Assembly: GCA_017938245.1 (NCBI GenBank)
Contig: JAGBBX010000048.1
Span: forward strand, 1 to 32,141
Length of the DNA stretch: 32,141 nt
Direction of reading: 5' to 3'
Source: Bacteroidaceae bacterium
GTDB taxonomy: Bacteria > Bacteroidota > Bacteroidia > Bacteroidales > Bacteroidaceae
Numbering within the stretch: position 1 is the first letter of the stretch; every line of letters begins with the position of its first letter. The notes under the pieces are model-generated. The model was given only the letters and a program-made list of their open reading frames with translations. It had not been told where the DNA came from and ran no database searches. Of the stretch, positions 18,859-24,123 are shown one piece after another. The translations under genes were made by a program, and so were the position numbers.

Positions 18859-18987
18859 AAGTTTTTGTTTTAGTAGTTTTTCGGTTTTATTTTTAGTTTT
18901 TGTTGCAGAAAATATTACAAACGAGCGAGATAGCCAAAGTTACTTTGACATTTCGCAGCGAACATAGTACATTTTCACGATAAACCA

Positions 18988-18995
18988 CAAAGATA
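18988..18995 (-). promoter_or_regulatory. Possible -7 promoter element for the purine permease
   Basis: The minus strand has TATCTTTG, a full match to TAnnTTTG, about 130 nt upstream of the permease start. The -33 element is weak. Confidence 0.5.
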
Positions 18996-19067
18996 ACAAC
19001 AAAGAGTTAAAAACGCAACAGATTAAAAGATTAGTCAGATTAGTTAAGAATAGATATGCAGATAAAC

Positions 19068-19099
19068 AAAAAAAATTAGAACCTCATAGAGTCCTAACC
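19068..19099 (-). terminator. Terminator T1 of the tRNA-Glu array
   Basis: On the minus strand TTAGGAC and GTTCTAA form a 7-bp stem (one G-U pair) followed by eight T. It closes the whole array. Confidence 0.85.
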
Positions 19100-19103
19100 A
19101 AAG

Positions 19104-19181
19104 TAGCGCCTACGGGAATCGAACTCGTGTTCGTTACAAGATGATGAGTGAGAGGCGTGTGTCCTAGCACCATCATATAAC
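19104..19181 (-). pseudogene. Degenerate tRNA-Glu-like unit U1
   Basis: Read on the minus strand it starts GTTATATGATGGTGCTAGG, keeps CTCTCAC, carries the inserted TCATCATCTTGTAACG and ends in the T-arm and AGGCGCTA. The T-stem has an A-C mismatch (ACGAG against CCCGT). The 5' acceptor strand is gone, so charging as a tRNA is not expected. It could be a decayed copy or a small RNA. Confidence 0.85.
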
Positions 19182-19214
19182 AAAAAAAAATTAGAACCTC
19201 ATAGAGTCCTAACC
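19182..19214 (-). terminator. Terminator T2 of the tRNA-Glu array
   Basis: This has the same stem as T1 (TTAGGAC/GTTCTAA, loop TCTATGAG) with nine T, between units U2 and U1. Confidence 0.85.
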
Positions 19215-19218
19215 AAAG

Positions 19219-19296
19219 TAGCGCCTACGGGAATCGAACCCGTGTTCGTTACAAGATGATGAGTGAGAGGCGTGTGTCCTAGCACCATCATCTAAC
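19219..19296 (-). pseudogene. Degenerate tRNA-Glu-like unit U2
   Basis: It begins GTTAGATGATGGTGCTAGG on the minus strand and has an intact T-stem (ACGGG/CCCGT). AGATGATG pairs perfectly with CATCATCT of the inserted segment, replacing the tRNA 5' architecture. The acceptor 5' strand is absent. Confidence 0.85.
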
Positions 19297-19328
19297 AAAA
19301 AAAAATTAGAACCTTAATGGTTCTAACC
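19297..19328 (-). terminator. Terminator T3 of the tRNA-Glu array
   Basis: TTAGAACC and GGTTCTAA form a perfect 8-bp stem with nine T. Relative to T1/T2, the G-U pair has become A-U. Confidence 0.87.
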
Positions 19329-19332
19329 AAAG

Positions 19333-19410
19333 TAGCGCCTACGGGAATCGAACCCGTGTTCGTTACAAGACTATGAGTGAGAGGCGTGTGTCCTAGCACC
19401 ATCATATAAC
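19333..19410 (-). pseudogene. Degenerate tRNA-Glu-like unit U3
   Basis: It has the same plan as U2, but the 3' arm of the new hairpin reads CATAGTCT, which pairs poorly with ATATGATG. The T-arm is intact and the 5' acceptor strand is lost. This unit argues that the new hairpin is not strictly conserved. Confidence 0.82.
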
Positions 19411-19443
19411 AAAAAAAAAATTAGAACCTTAGTGGTTCTAACC
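19411..19443 (-). terminator. Terminator T4 of the tRNA-Glu array
   Basis: TTAGAACC/GGTTCTAA gives a perfect 8-bp stem with loop ACTAA or similar, followed by ten T. Confidence 0.87.
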
Positions 19444-19447
19444 AAAG

Positions 19448-19526
19448 TAGCGCCTACGGGAATCGAACCCGTGTTCTTTACAAGACGATGAGTGAGAGGC
19501 GTGGGCCACTAGCACCATCATCTAAC
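19448..19526 (-). pseudogene. Degenerate tRNA-Glu-like unit U4
   Basis: It starts GTTAGATGATGGTGCTAG and reads GTGGCCCACG where other units have GGACACACG. The 3' arm CATCGTCT still pairs with AGATGATG through one G-U pair. The T-arm is intact and the acceptor stem is lost. Confidence 0.82.
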
Positions 19527-19558
19527 AAAAAAAATTAGAACCTCATAGAGTCCTAACC
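19527..19558 (-). terminator. Terminator T5 of the tRNA-Glu array
   Basis: The stem is of T1 type (TTAGGAC/GTTCTAA) with eight T, located just after hybrid unit U5. Confidence 0.85.
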
Positions 19559-19562
19559 AAAG

Positions 19563-19644
19563 TAGCGCCTACGGGAATCGAACCCGTGTTCGTTACAAGA
19601 TGATGAGTGAGAGGCATATGTCCTAGCCACTAGACGAAAGCGCC
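19563..19644 (-). pseudogene. Hybrid tRNA-Glu unit U5 (intact 5' half, degenerate 3' half)
   Basis: The 5' half is that of an intact tRNA-Glu (GGCGCTTTCGTCTAGTGGC), so the acceptor and D-arms can form. The segment after CTCTCAC is the degenerate type, with TCATCATCTTGTAACG in place of GCATGG. Only about three central anticodon-stem pairs remain (TATGC against TCATC) and the variable region is about 10 nt longer. It is probably non-functional as a tRNA and looks like a recombinant between intact and degenerate copies. Confidence 0.85.
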
Positions 19645-19674
19645 AAATATTTATTTTAGAGTTTTTCTTTTTTG

Positions 19675-19752
19675 TAGCTCCTACGGGAATCGAACTCGTG
19701 TTCGTTACAAGATGATGAGTGAGAGGCGTGTGCCATAACACCATCATCTAAC
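19675..19752 (-). pseudogene. Degenerate tRNA-Glu-like unit U6
   Basis: It follows terminator T6 with no spacer and begins GTTAGATGATGGTGTTATGG. The new hairpin AGATGATG/CATCATCT is perfect. The T-stem carries the A-C mismatch and the 3' end reads AGGAGCTA instead of AGGCGCTA. Confidence 0.83.
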
Positions 19753-19784
19753 AAAAAAAATTAGAACCTTATATGGTTCTAACC
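19753..19784 (-). terminator. Terminator T6, directly after an intact tRNA-Glu
   Basis: TTAGAACC and GGTTCTAA form a perfect stem around ATATA, followed by eight T, starting 4 nt after the mature 3' end of the intact tRNA at 19789-19860. It is probably the true terminator of the functional tRNA transcript. Confidence 0.9.
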
Positions 19785-19788
19785 GAAG

Positions 19789-19860
19789 TAGCGCCTACGG
19801 GAATCGAACCCGTGTTCCATGCGTGAGAGGCATGTGTCCTAGCCACTAGACGAAAGCGCC
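19789..19860 (-). tRNA. tRNA-Glu (anticodon CTC), copy B
   Basis: A 72-nt cloverleaf identical to the copy at 19986-20057. The acceptor is GGCGCTT/AGGCGCT with G1-U72, the anticodon stem CATGC/GCATG holds loop CTCTCAC, and the T-arm is ACGGG-TTCGATT-CCCGT with discriminator A. CCA is not encoded. It reads GAG codons. Terminator T6 follows at once. Confidence 0.95.
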
Positions 19861-19891
19861 AAATATTTATTTTAGAGTTTTTCTACTTTTG

Positions 19892-19962
19892 TAGCACCTA
19901 CGGGAATCGAACTCGTGTTCGTTACAAGATGATGAGTGAGAGACGTGTGTCCTAGCACCATC
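19892..19962 (-). pseudogene. Degenerate tRNA-Glu-like unit U8
   Basis: It lies between the two intact tRNA-Glu genes. It starts AGATGGTGCTAGG with no GTTA lead, so the new hairpin is shortened. It has the A-C T-stem mismatch, ACGTCTCTCAC at the anticodon region, and AGGTGCTA at the 3' end. It must be carried in any transcript that runs from copy A to copy B. Confidence 0.83.
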
Positions 19963-19985
19963 TTTTTCCCATATTTGCTTTTTTG

Positions 19986-20057
19986 TAGCGCCTACGGGAA
20001 TCGAACCCGTGTTCCATGCGTGAGAGGCATGTGTCCTAGCCACTAGACGAAAGCGCC
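19986..20057 (-). tRNA. tRNA-Glu (anticodon CTC), copy A
   Basis: A 72-nt intact tRNA with acceptor GGCGCTT/AGGCGCT (G1-U72), D-arm GTCTAGTGGCTAGGAC, anticodon stem CATGC/GCATG with CTC at positions 34-36, T-arm ACGGG/CCCGT and discriminator A. CCA is not encoded. It lies 23 bp downstream of tRNA-Ser in the same orientation and probably shares its promoter. Confidence 0.95.
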
Positions 20058-20080
20058 AAATCTCTGTAGCAAATTAAGAG

Positions 20081-20167
20081 CGGAAGCTGGGGGATTCGAA
20101 CCCCCGGTACGGTTACCCGTACGGCAGTTTAGCAAACTGCTGGTTTCAGCCACTCACCCAAACTTCC
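20081..20167 (-). tRNA. tRNA-Ser (anticodon GCT)
   Basis: An 87-nt class II tRNA with acceptor GGAAGTT/AGCTTCC and discriminator G, as expected for serine. The anticodon stem GCAGT/ACTGC has loop TTGCTAA giving GCT. The long variable arm CGTACGGGTAACCGTAC and T-arm GGGGG-TTCGAAT-CCCCC are complete. CCA is not encoded. It is the first gene after the promoter at 20202-20233. Confidence 0.96.
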
Positions 20168-20201
20168 GTTGAAAAAGTGCTTCAACCCTTATTTTGCGTT
20201 G

Positions 20202-20233
20202 CAAAGGTAGTGTTCTTTTTTTAATCCTGCAAA
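20202..20233 (-). promoter_or_regulatory. Promoter of the tRNA-Ser/tRNA-Glu array
   Basis: On the minus strand TTTG (20233-20230) and TACCTTTG (20209-20202) are separated by 20 bp, a full match to the Bacteroidota consensus. It lies about 35 bp upstream of mature tRNA-Ser. It is the only full-consensus promoter I could find for the array. Confidence 0.82.
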
Positions 20234-20288
20234 TTTTAGAGCAATTATTTTTCAAAAAAAGAGATTTTTTCTTTTAAAATCAGCTTTC

Positions 20289-20366
20289 CGGCGATTGAAA
20301 ATCGCCCCTTCTCGCAATGAATATCCCTAATCAGTTGGGCATTGGTTATTCTTTCTAATCGCCCGC
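20289..20366. repeat. Short dispersed hairpin repeat, copy 2, with inverted half-copy
   Basis: GGCGATT-GAAA-AATCGCC followed by CCTTCTCGCAATGA (20289-20320) matches 2390-2421. TTTCTAATCGCCCG at 20352-20365 is the inverse of the first half. This fills most of the space between the tRNA promoter and nadC, and no gene is seen there. Confidence 0.6.
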
Positions 20367-20450
20367 CAATTTAAGCAATATATAAATAAGGAAAAGAGTG
20401 AAAGCCTATAAAACAGACCTCCACCCTTTCTATAATTTTGCAAAACTTGA

Positions 20451-21302
20451 TTATTTAACAGCCTTAAAACTCATATCAAGCCCCTTCACCGAGTGTGTAA
20501 GTGCTCCAACCGAAATAAAGTCGACACCACAGAGAGCATAGTCGCGCAGAGTATCGAATGTGATACCACCCGACGACTCAGTCTCGTAACGTCCTGCCAC
20601 CATCTCGACAGCCTTGCGAGTAACCTCGGGAGTGAAGTTATCGAACATAATACGCTGAACACCACCAAGGTCGAGCACCTGCTGCAATTCATCGAGGCTG
20701 CGCACCTCAATCTCAATCTTCAAGTCTTTACCCTTCTCCTTGCAGTACTCCTGCGCACGCAGAATAGCTTTTTGTATTCCGCCGGCAAAATCGACGTGAT
20801 TATCCTTTAAGAGAATCATATCAAAGAGTCCTATACGATGATTAGTTCCACCACCAATGCGCACAGCCTCTTTCTCCATAATGCGCATACCGGGAGTAGT
20901 CTTTCTTGTATCCAGAACACGAGTTTTTGTACCCTCGAGCTGACGCACATAACGACGAGTCATTGTCGCGATGCCACTCATACGTTGCATCACATTCAGC
21001 ATAAGACGTTCGGTCTGCAACAGCGAGCGCACGCTACCGGTCACATACATTGCAATATCACCCTTCTTCACCTCGGCACCATCCTCGATAAGCACCTCTA
21101 CCTGCAGTGTCGGGTCGAAACGATGGAATATACGCATTGCCATATCGACACCTGCGAGTACACCATCTTCCTTTATAAGAAGCATATTTTTACCCATAGC
21201 ATCGGCAGGAATAGAAGATAGCGTAGTGTGGTCGCCATCGCCAATATCCTCGGCAAACGATAAATCGATAAGTCTCTCAATAAGTTCGTCCTTAATATCC
21301 AT
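20451..21302 (-). CDS. nadC: Nicotinate-nucleotide diphosphorylase (carboxylating)
   Basis: Quinolinate phosphoribosyltransferase, which makes nicotinate mononucleotide from quinolinate and PRPP in de novo NAD synthesis. With the start at 21302 the product is 283 residues, the normal length; a longer reading from 21371 would add a non-conserved hydrophobic extension and run over the likely promoter. Signatures are all present: DTRKTTPGMR (131-140), EAVRIGGGTNHRIGL (145-159), LLKDNH with K166 and H169, and late EIEVRSLDE and FISVGALTHSVKGLD. nadA and nadB are not in the window. It is divergent from rlmH. Confidence 0.95.
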   Translation of the reverse strand: MDIKDELIERLIDLSFAEDIGDGDHTTLSSIPADAMGKNMLLIKEDGVLAGVDMAMRIFHRFDPTLQVEVLIEDGAEVKKGDIAMYVTGSVRSLLQTERLMLNVMQRMSGIATMTRRYVRQLEGTKTRVLDTRKTTPGMRIMEKEAVRIGGGTNHRIGLFDMILLKDNHVDFAGGIQKAILRAQEYCKEKGKDLKIEIEVRSLDELQQVLDLGGVQRIMFDNFTPEVTRKAVEMVAGRYETESSGGITFDTLRDYALCGVDFISVGALTHSVKGLDMSFKAVK

Positions 21303-21336
21303 AGTAGTCACAATTAAAAAATTTCCAATTTTCCTG

Positions 21337-21344
21337 CGAAGATA
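21337..21344 (-). promoter_or_regulatory. Possible -7 element for nadC
   Basis: Minus-strand TATCTTCG lies 35 nt before the chosen nadC start and is one base from TAnnTTTG. It supports the shorter start codon. Confidence 0.45.
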
Positions 21345-21387
21345 AATAAATATGAGCACCAAAGCAAACACAATTACACTTTTTTCC

Positions 21388-21395
21388 TATCTTCG
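21388..21395 (+). promoter_or_regulatory. Possible -7 element for rlmH
   Basis: TATCTTCG lies 26 nt upstream of the rlmH ATG and is the divergent partner of the nadC element. No clear TTTG sits upstream. Confidence 0.45.
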
Positions 21396-21421
21396 CATCG
21401 TAAATAAAAGACGTAACGAAT

Positions 21422-21895
21422 ATGAGAATAACCCTTTTGGTTGTTGGACGCACCGTCGACAACAATATTACGAGCGGAATTGCCGACTACGTAAAGCGAC
21501 TTAGCCACTTTACTCAGTTCGACACCGAGATAATCCCCGAGCTGAAGAATGCCCGCAAACTAAGCGAGGCACAGCAAAAAGAGCAAGAGGGCGAACTCAT
21601 TCTAAAATCTTTTGCCCCAGGCGACCACATCGTACTCCTTGACGAAGGAGGCCGAGAGTTCCGCAGCACCGAGTTTGCCGCCTGGATAGAGCACAAGCAG
21701 AACATCTCGACCCGTCGTCTCGTCTTTGTAGTGGGAGGCCCCTACGGATTTTCACAAAAGGTATACTCGGCAGCAAACGAGAAACTATCGCTCTCGCGAA
21801 TGACATTCTCGCACCAGATGATACGTCTGCTCTTTGTCGAGCAACTCTATCGCGCCTACACAATCATTAACCACCTACCCTATCACCATGAGTAG
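21422..21895 (+). CDS. rlmH: 23S rRNA (pseudouridine1915-N3)-methyltransferase
   Basis: A 157-residue SPOUT methyltransferase that modifies pseudouridine 1915 in helix 69 of 23S rRNA on assembled ribosomes. Family features: LLDEGGREFRS (72-82), the SAM-binding knot loop FVVGGPYGF (102-110), and the C-terminal EQLYRAYTIINHLPYHHE that completes the active site. Length is exactly typical. The last 8 bp overlap the start of the next gene (ATGAGTAG), so the two are translationally coupled. Divergent from nadC. Confidence 0.97.
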   Translation: MRITLLVVGRTVDNNITSGIADYVKRLSHFTQFDTEIIPELKNARKLSEAQQKEQEGELILKSFAPGDHIVLLDEGGREFRSTEFAAWIEHKQNISTRRLVFVVGGPYGFSQKVYSAANEKLSLSRMTFSHQMIRLLFVEQLYRAYTIINHLPYHHE

Positions 21896-22634
21896 AACAT
21901 TCGCACTATTTTTTGTATTGCTATCCACCATATTAAATTCCACAGCGCAGGACACCCTGCGCATAATGAGCTATAACATAAGAAACTGCCGAGGATTAGA
22001 CAACACCCTCGACATACAGCGCACCGCCGATGTAATTAAAAGCAGCGATGCAGATGTTATTGCCTTACAAGAGGTTGACAGCGTCACCCGACGCAGCAAG
22101 GGAATTTTCATAGCCGACACACTTGCCACGCTAAGCAATATGCAGGCTTATTTTTCGACTGCAATAGAGTACAAGGGCGGAAAATACGGCCTTGCCATAC
22201 TAAGCAAAAAGCGCCCTATCGCTATACGTCGGGTTCCTCTCCCGGGACGCGAAGAGCGACGCACACTGCTTATCACCGAATTTTCAAAATTCATATTCGC
22301 CTGCACCCACCTATCACTGAACGAAGATGACCGTCTAACCTCTCTCGCCATCATAGACAGTATCGCAAAAAATGCCCAAAAGCCATTTTTCATTGCAGGC
22401 GACCTTAATGACAATCCACAGTCGCAGTTCATAAAGACAATGCTAATAAATTGGGATATTCTCTCGCCAATAGACGAGTACACCTTCCCCGCCGACACTC
22501 CAAAGGCAACAATAGATTACATTGCCACACTGCACAGCAACGCGCAGGCAATAGAAAAGTTTAGCTCAAAGGTCGTTAATGAGTCTAAAGCATCGGATCA
22601 CCGCCCTATTCAAACAACCGTTATTCTCAAGTAA
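21888..22634 (+). CDS. Exported endonuclease/exonuclease/phosphatase family protein
   Basis: A 248-residue protein. The start at 21888 is chosen because it gives a clean signal peptide (MSRTFALFFVLLSTILNSTAQ); the reading frame extends further upstream but only inside rlmH. The EEP fold motifs are complete: IMSYNIRN with N30, LQEVD with E62, GDLNDNP with D172 and N174, and SDHRPI with D237 and H238. Such exported Bacteroidales proteins may hydrolyse nucleic acids, phosphoesters or phospholipids; substrate is not resolvable here. It overlaps rlmH by 8 bp and ends 6 bp from the convergent lipoprotein gene, with no room for a separate terminator. Confidence 0.9.
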   Translation: MSRTFALFFVLLSTILNSTAQDTLRIMSYNIRNCRGLDNTLDIQRTADVIKSSDADVIALQEVDSVTRRSKGIFIADTLATLSNMQAYFSTAIEYKGGKYGLAILSKKRPIAIRRVPLPGREERRTLLITEFSKFIFACTHLSLNEDDRLTSLAIIDSIAKNAQKPFFIAGDLNDNPQSQFIKTMLINWDILSPIDEYTFPADTPKATIDYIATLHSNAQAIEKFSSKVVNESKASDHRPIQTTVILK

Positions 22635-22640
22635 AATACC

Positions 22641-24077
22641 CTACTCCTTTTCGGGCAGAGGAATATATTGGAAGCACCCTGCATCGGCAAGCGAATCGGG
22701 ACGCTCGTTACCGTCGAGGTCATATTTCAAAGCCGAAGAATACTCTTTTGCTGCCACGCCTCGTGCCAAAGCACTATCACTAAGATGAAAATCATACATA
22801 AACACCGAGTGATCGACCAATCGGAACTGCTGCGCACCAAAAGGAGTCTCCTCCTTACTATCGAACACATTATTGACAAAACAACTGTCGCCATCGTTAA
22901 CAGTATTCAGCAGTGACGACACAAAAAGATAGTTGCGACAATCGGGAACGCTATCGCCAAGTGTCGAAAGATAACCCATAATCTCATCCTCACGCGAACC
23001 CTCGACAATACAGTTGGCAAATAGAGCCTCGCGCAGCGGCGCAGGACGACCATCAATAGAATTATGCAGTGCCAGCGCAACGTCACGCTGTTTCCATACA
23101 TAAAAATTAGCAATCGTACAGTGCACAAAACGCACCTTGCCACCAACCACCTTCACACAATTGCCACGCGCATTTGCCAAAAGAGAATTTCTCACATCGA
23201 TACGCGCCATAGTAGTCTCGAGCGCATTGCCATCGAAATTCTCGATGCGCGAAGCATCTACCGTCAGACGCTGCGCGACCGTGTCACCCTCAACCACTTT
23301 TATTCCATATTTTGCGCTGTGAATATCGCAGTGCGAAAAGATATTTCCGTTGCTCGTCGAGTCGATGGTTACACCGCCCCACTGCCCCGGGATGCGGTCG
23401 TATGGCAGATAGCTGAACATATTATCGGTGCGGTCGCCTCGAAAGACGATAGGCCGTTCACGACTGCCCTCGGCTTTTACCGTTCCGCGCACAATCATCT
23501 CGGCATCCTTGTGAAAATAGAGTGTCACCCCCGGCTCTATCAACAATGTAACATCAGGAGCTACAACAATGCTGTCATACACAATATAATGTCCTGCCGT
23601 TATCTTTGCATCGGCACTATAGGTAACACCGCGCAAAAAATTCACATCCCTGCCGTATGCCAATAGTGTTACATACTGCTGCACCCCGCTCTCGAGAGTA
23701 AACTGCACCGAGTCACTGACGAAAAGCGGAGTATCGGCACCGTTGCCATCAAGAGTAGCCTCGATAAAGAGATACATACTATCTTTTTTACGTATCTCGA
23801 TGTCACGCACAACATCGGCAAATTGTCCATCGACATTGATTCTGAATCCCGACTCTCCGCCGGCCAACCTCACACTGCTTAATCGCAGCGACGAATTATT
23901 GCGATTATAGACCTTCATCATCGCAGTAGGTGAACCAATGGTAGAAAAAAGAGTGTCAAACTGTATTGTATCGCACGAGAACTCGAGCCTTAGCGACGCA
24001 TCGGACGAAAAATCGGCCTCCTCGCTACAAGCAGCAAGGAGAACCGATAACATAAGTGTGTATATAATCTTTTTCAT
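22641..24077 (-). CDS. Lipoprotein with predicted right-handed beta-helix
   Basis: A 478-residue lipoprotein: MKKIIYTLMLSVLLAAC gives a lipobox with C17. Residues ~20-150 form a beta-rich N-terminal domain. The region from about 160 (GHYIVYDSIVVAPDVTLLIEPGVTLYF, then IVRGTVKAEGSRERPIVFRG) through 380 shows the short repeated strands and the EPGVTLYF / GTVKAEG / PIVF pattern of parallel beta-helix proteins. The tail (ALKYDLDGNERPDSLADAGCFQY) resembles a closing segment common in these families. No catalytic residues could be assigned. It starts 46 bp after pepD, possibly co-transcribed, with a TTCTTCGT/ACGAAGAA hairpin at 24082-24112 between them. Function is unknown; surface glycan or protein binding is possible. 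Confidence 0.78.
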   Translation of the reverse strand: MKKIIYTLMLSVLLAACSEEADFSSDASLRLEFSCDTIQFDTLFSTIGSPTAMMKVYNRNNSSLRLSSVRLAGGESGFRINVDGQFADVVRDIEIRKKDSMYLFIEATLDGNGADTPLFVSDSVQFTLESGVQQYVTLLAYGRDVNFLRGVTYSADAKITAGHYIVYDSIVVAPDVTLLIEPGVTLYFHKDAEMIVRGTVKAEGSRERPIVFRGDRTDNMFSYLPYDRIPGQWGGVTIDSTSNGNIFSHCDIHSAKYGIKVVEGDTVAQRLTVDASRIENFDGNALETTMARIDVRNSLLANARGNCVKVVGGKVRFVHCTIANFYVWKQRDVALALHNSIDGRPAPLREALFANCIVEGSREDEIMGYLSTLGDSVPDCRNYLFVSSLLNTVNDGDSCFVNNVFDSKEETPFGAQQFRLVDHSVFMYDFHLSDSALARGVAAKEYSSALKYDLDGNERPDSLADAGCFQYIPLPEKE

Positions 24078-24123
24078 TACATTCTTCGTATATCATCAAT
24101 ATAACGAAGAAATATACATTTTA

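Larger units (their letters stand above)
19068..20057 (-). repeat. Tandem array of nine tRNA-Glu-derived units
   Basis: Nine copies of a tRNA-Glu-derived unit begin (at their 3' ends) at 19104, 19219, 19333, 19448, 19563, 19675, 19789, 19892 and 19986, a period of about 112-115 bp shrinking to 94-103 at the upstream end. Two are intact tRNA-Glu(CTC), one is a hybrid and six are degenerate. Six intrinsic terminators lie between or after units. All are on the minus strand downstream of tRNA-Ser. The T-arm and the anticodon loop CTCTCAC are the most conserved parts. Confidence 0.93.

Noticed and set aside
18859-18990. Purine riboswitch in the permease leader
   Set aside because: The leader is AT-rich and I could not find the conserved purine-aptamer core or a terminator/antiterminator pair.
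19553-19747. Open frame through the tRNA-Glu array
   Set aside because: It runs across tRNA-derived repeats and terminators; the frame is a by-product of repeat sequence.
19068-20057. CRISPR array
   Set aside because: The period of ~115 bp, repeats clearly related to tRNA-Glu, non-unique spacers made of terminators, and absence of cas genes rule it out.
19068-20167. Prophage or integrative element attachment scar as the origin of the repeated tRNA 3' ends
   Set aside because: Units are contiguous with no integrase or cargo between them, and the degenerate units share a specific hairpin insertion. Sequential integration scars would not explain this, though they cannot be fully excluded.
21303-21371. 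Extended N-terminus of NadC
   Set aside because: The extra 23 residues are hydrophobic, not conserved in NadC, and overlap the probable promoter at 21337-21344.
21834-21887. Longer start for the endonuclease-like gene inside rlmH
   Set aside because: The internal ATG at 21888 gives a proper signal peptide and a coupled ATGAGTAG overlap; the upstream codons encode the conserved RlmH C-terminus in another frame.
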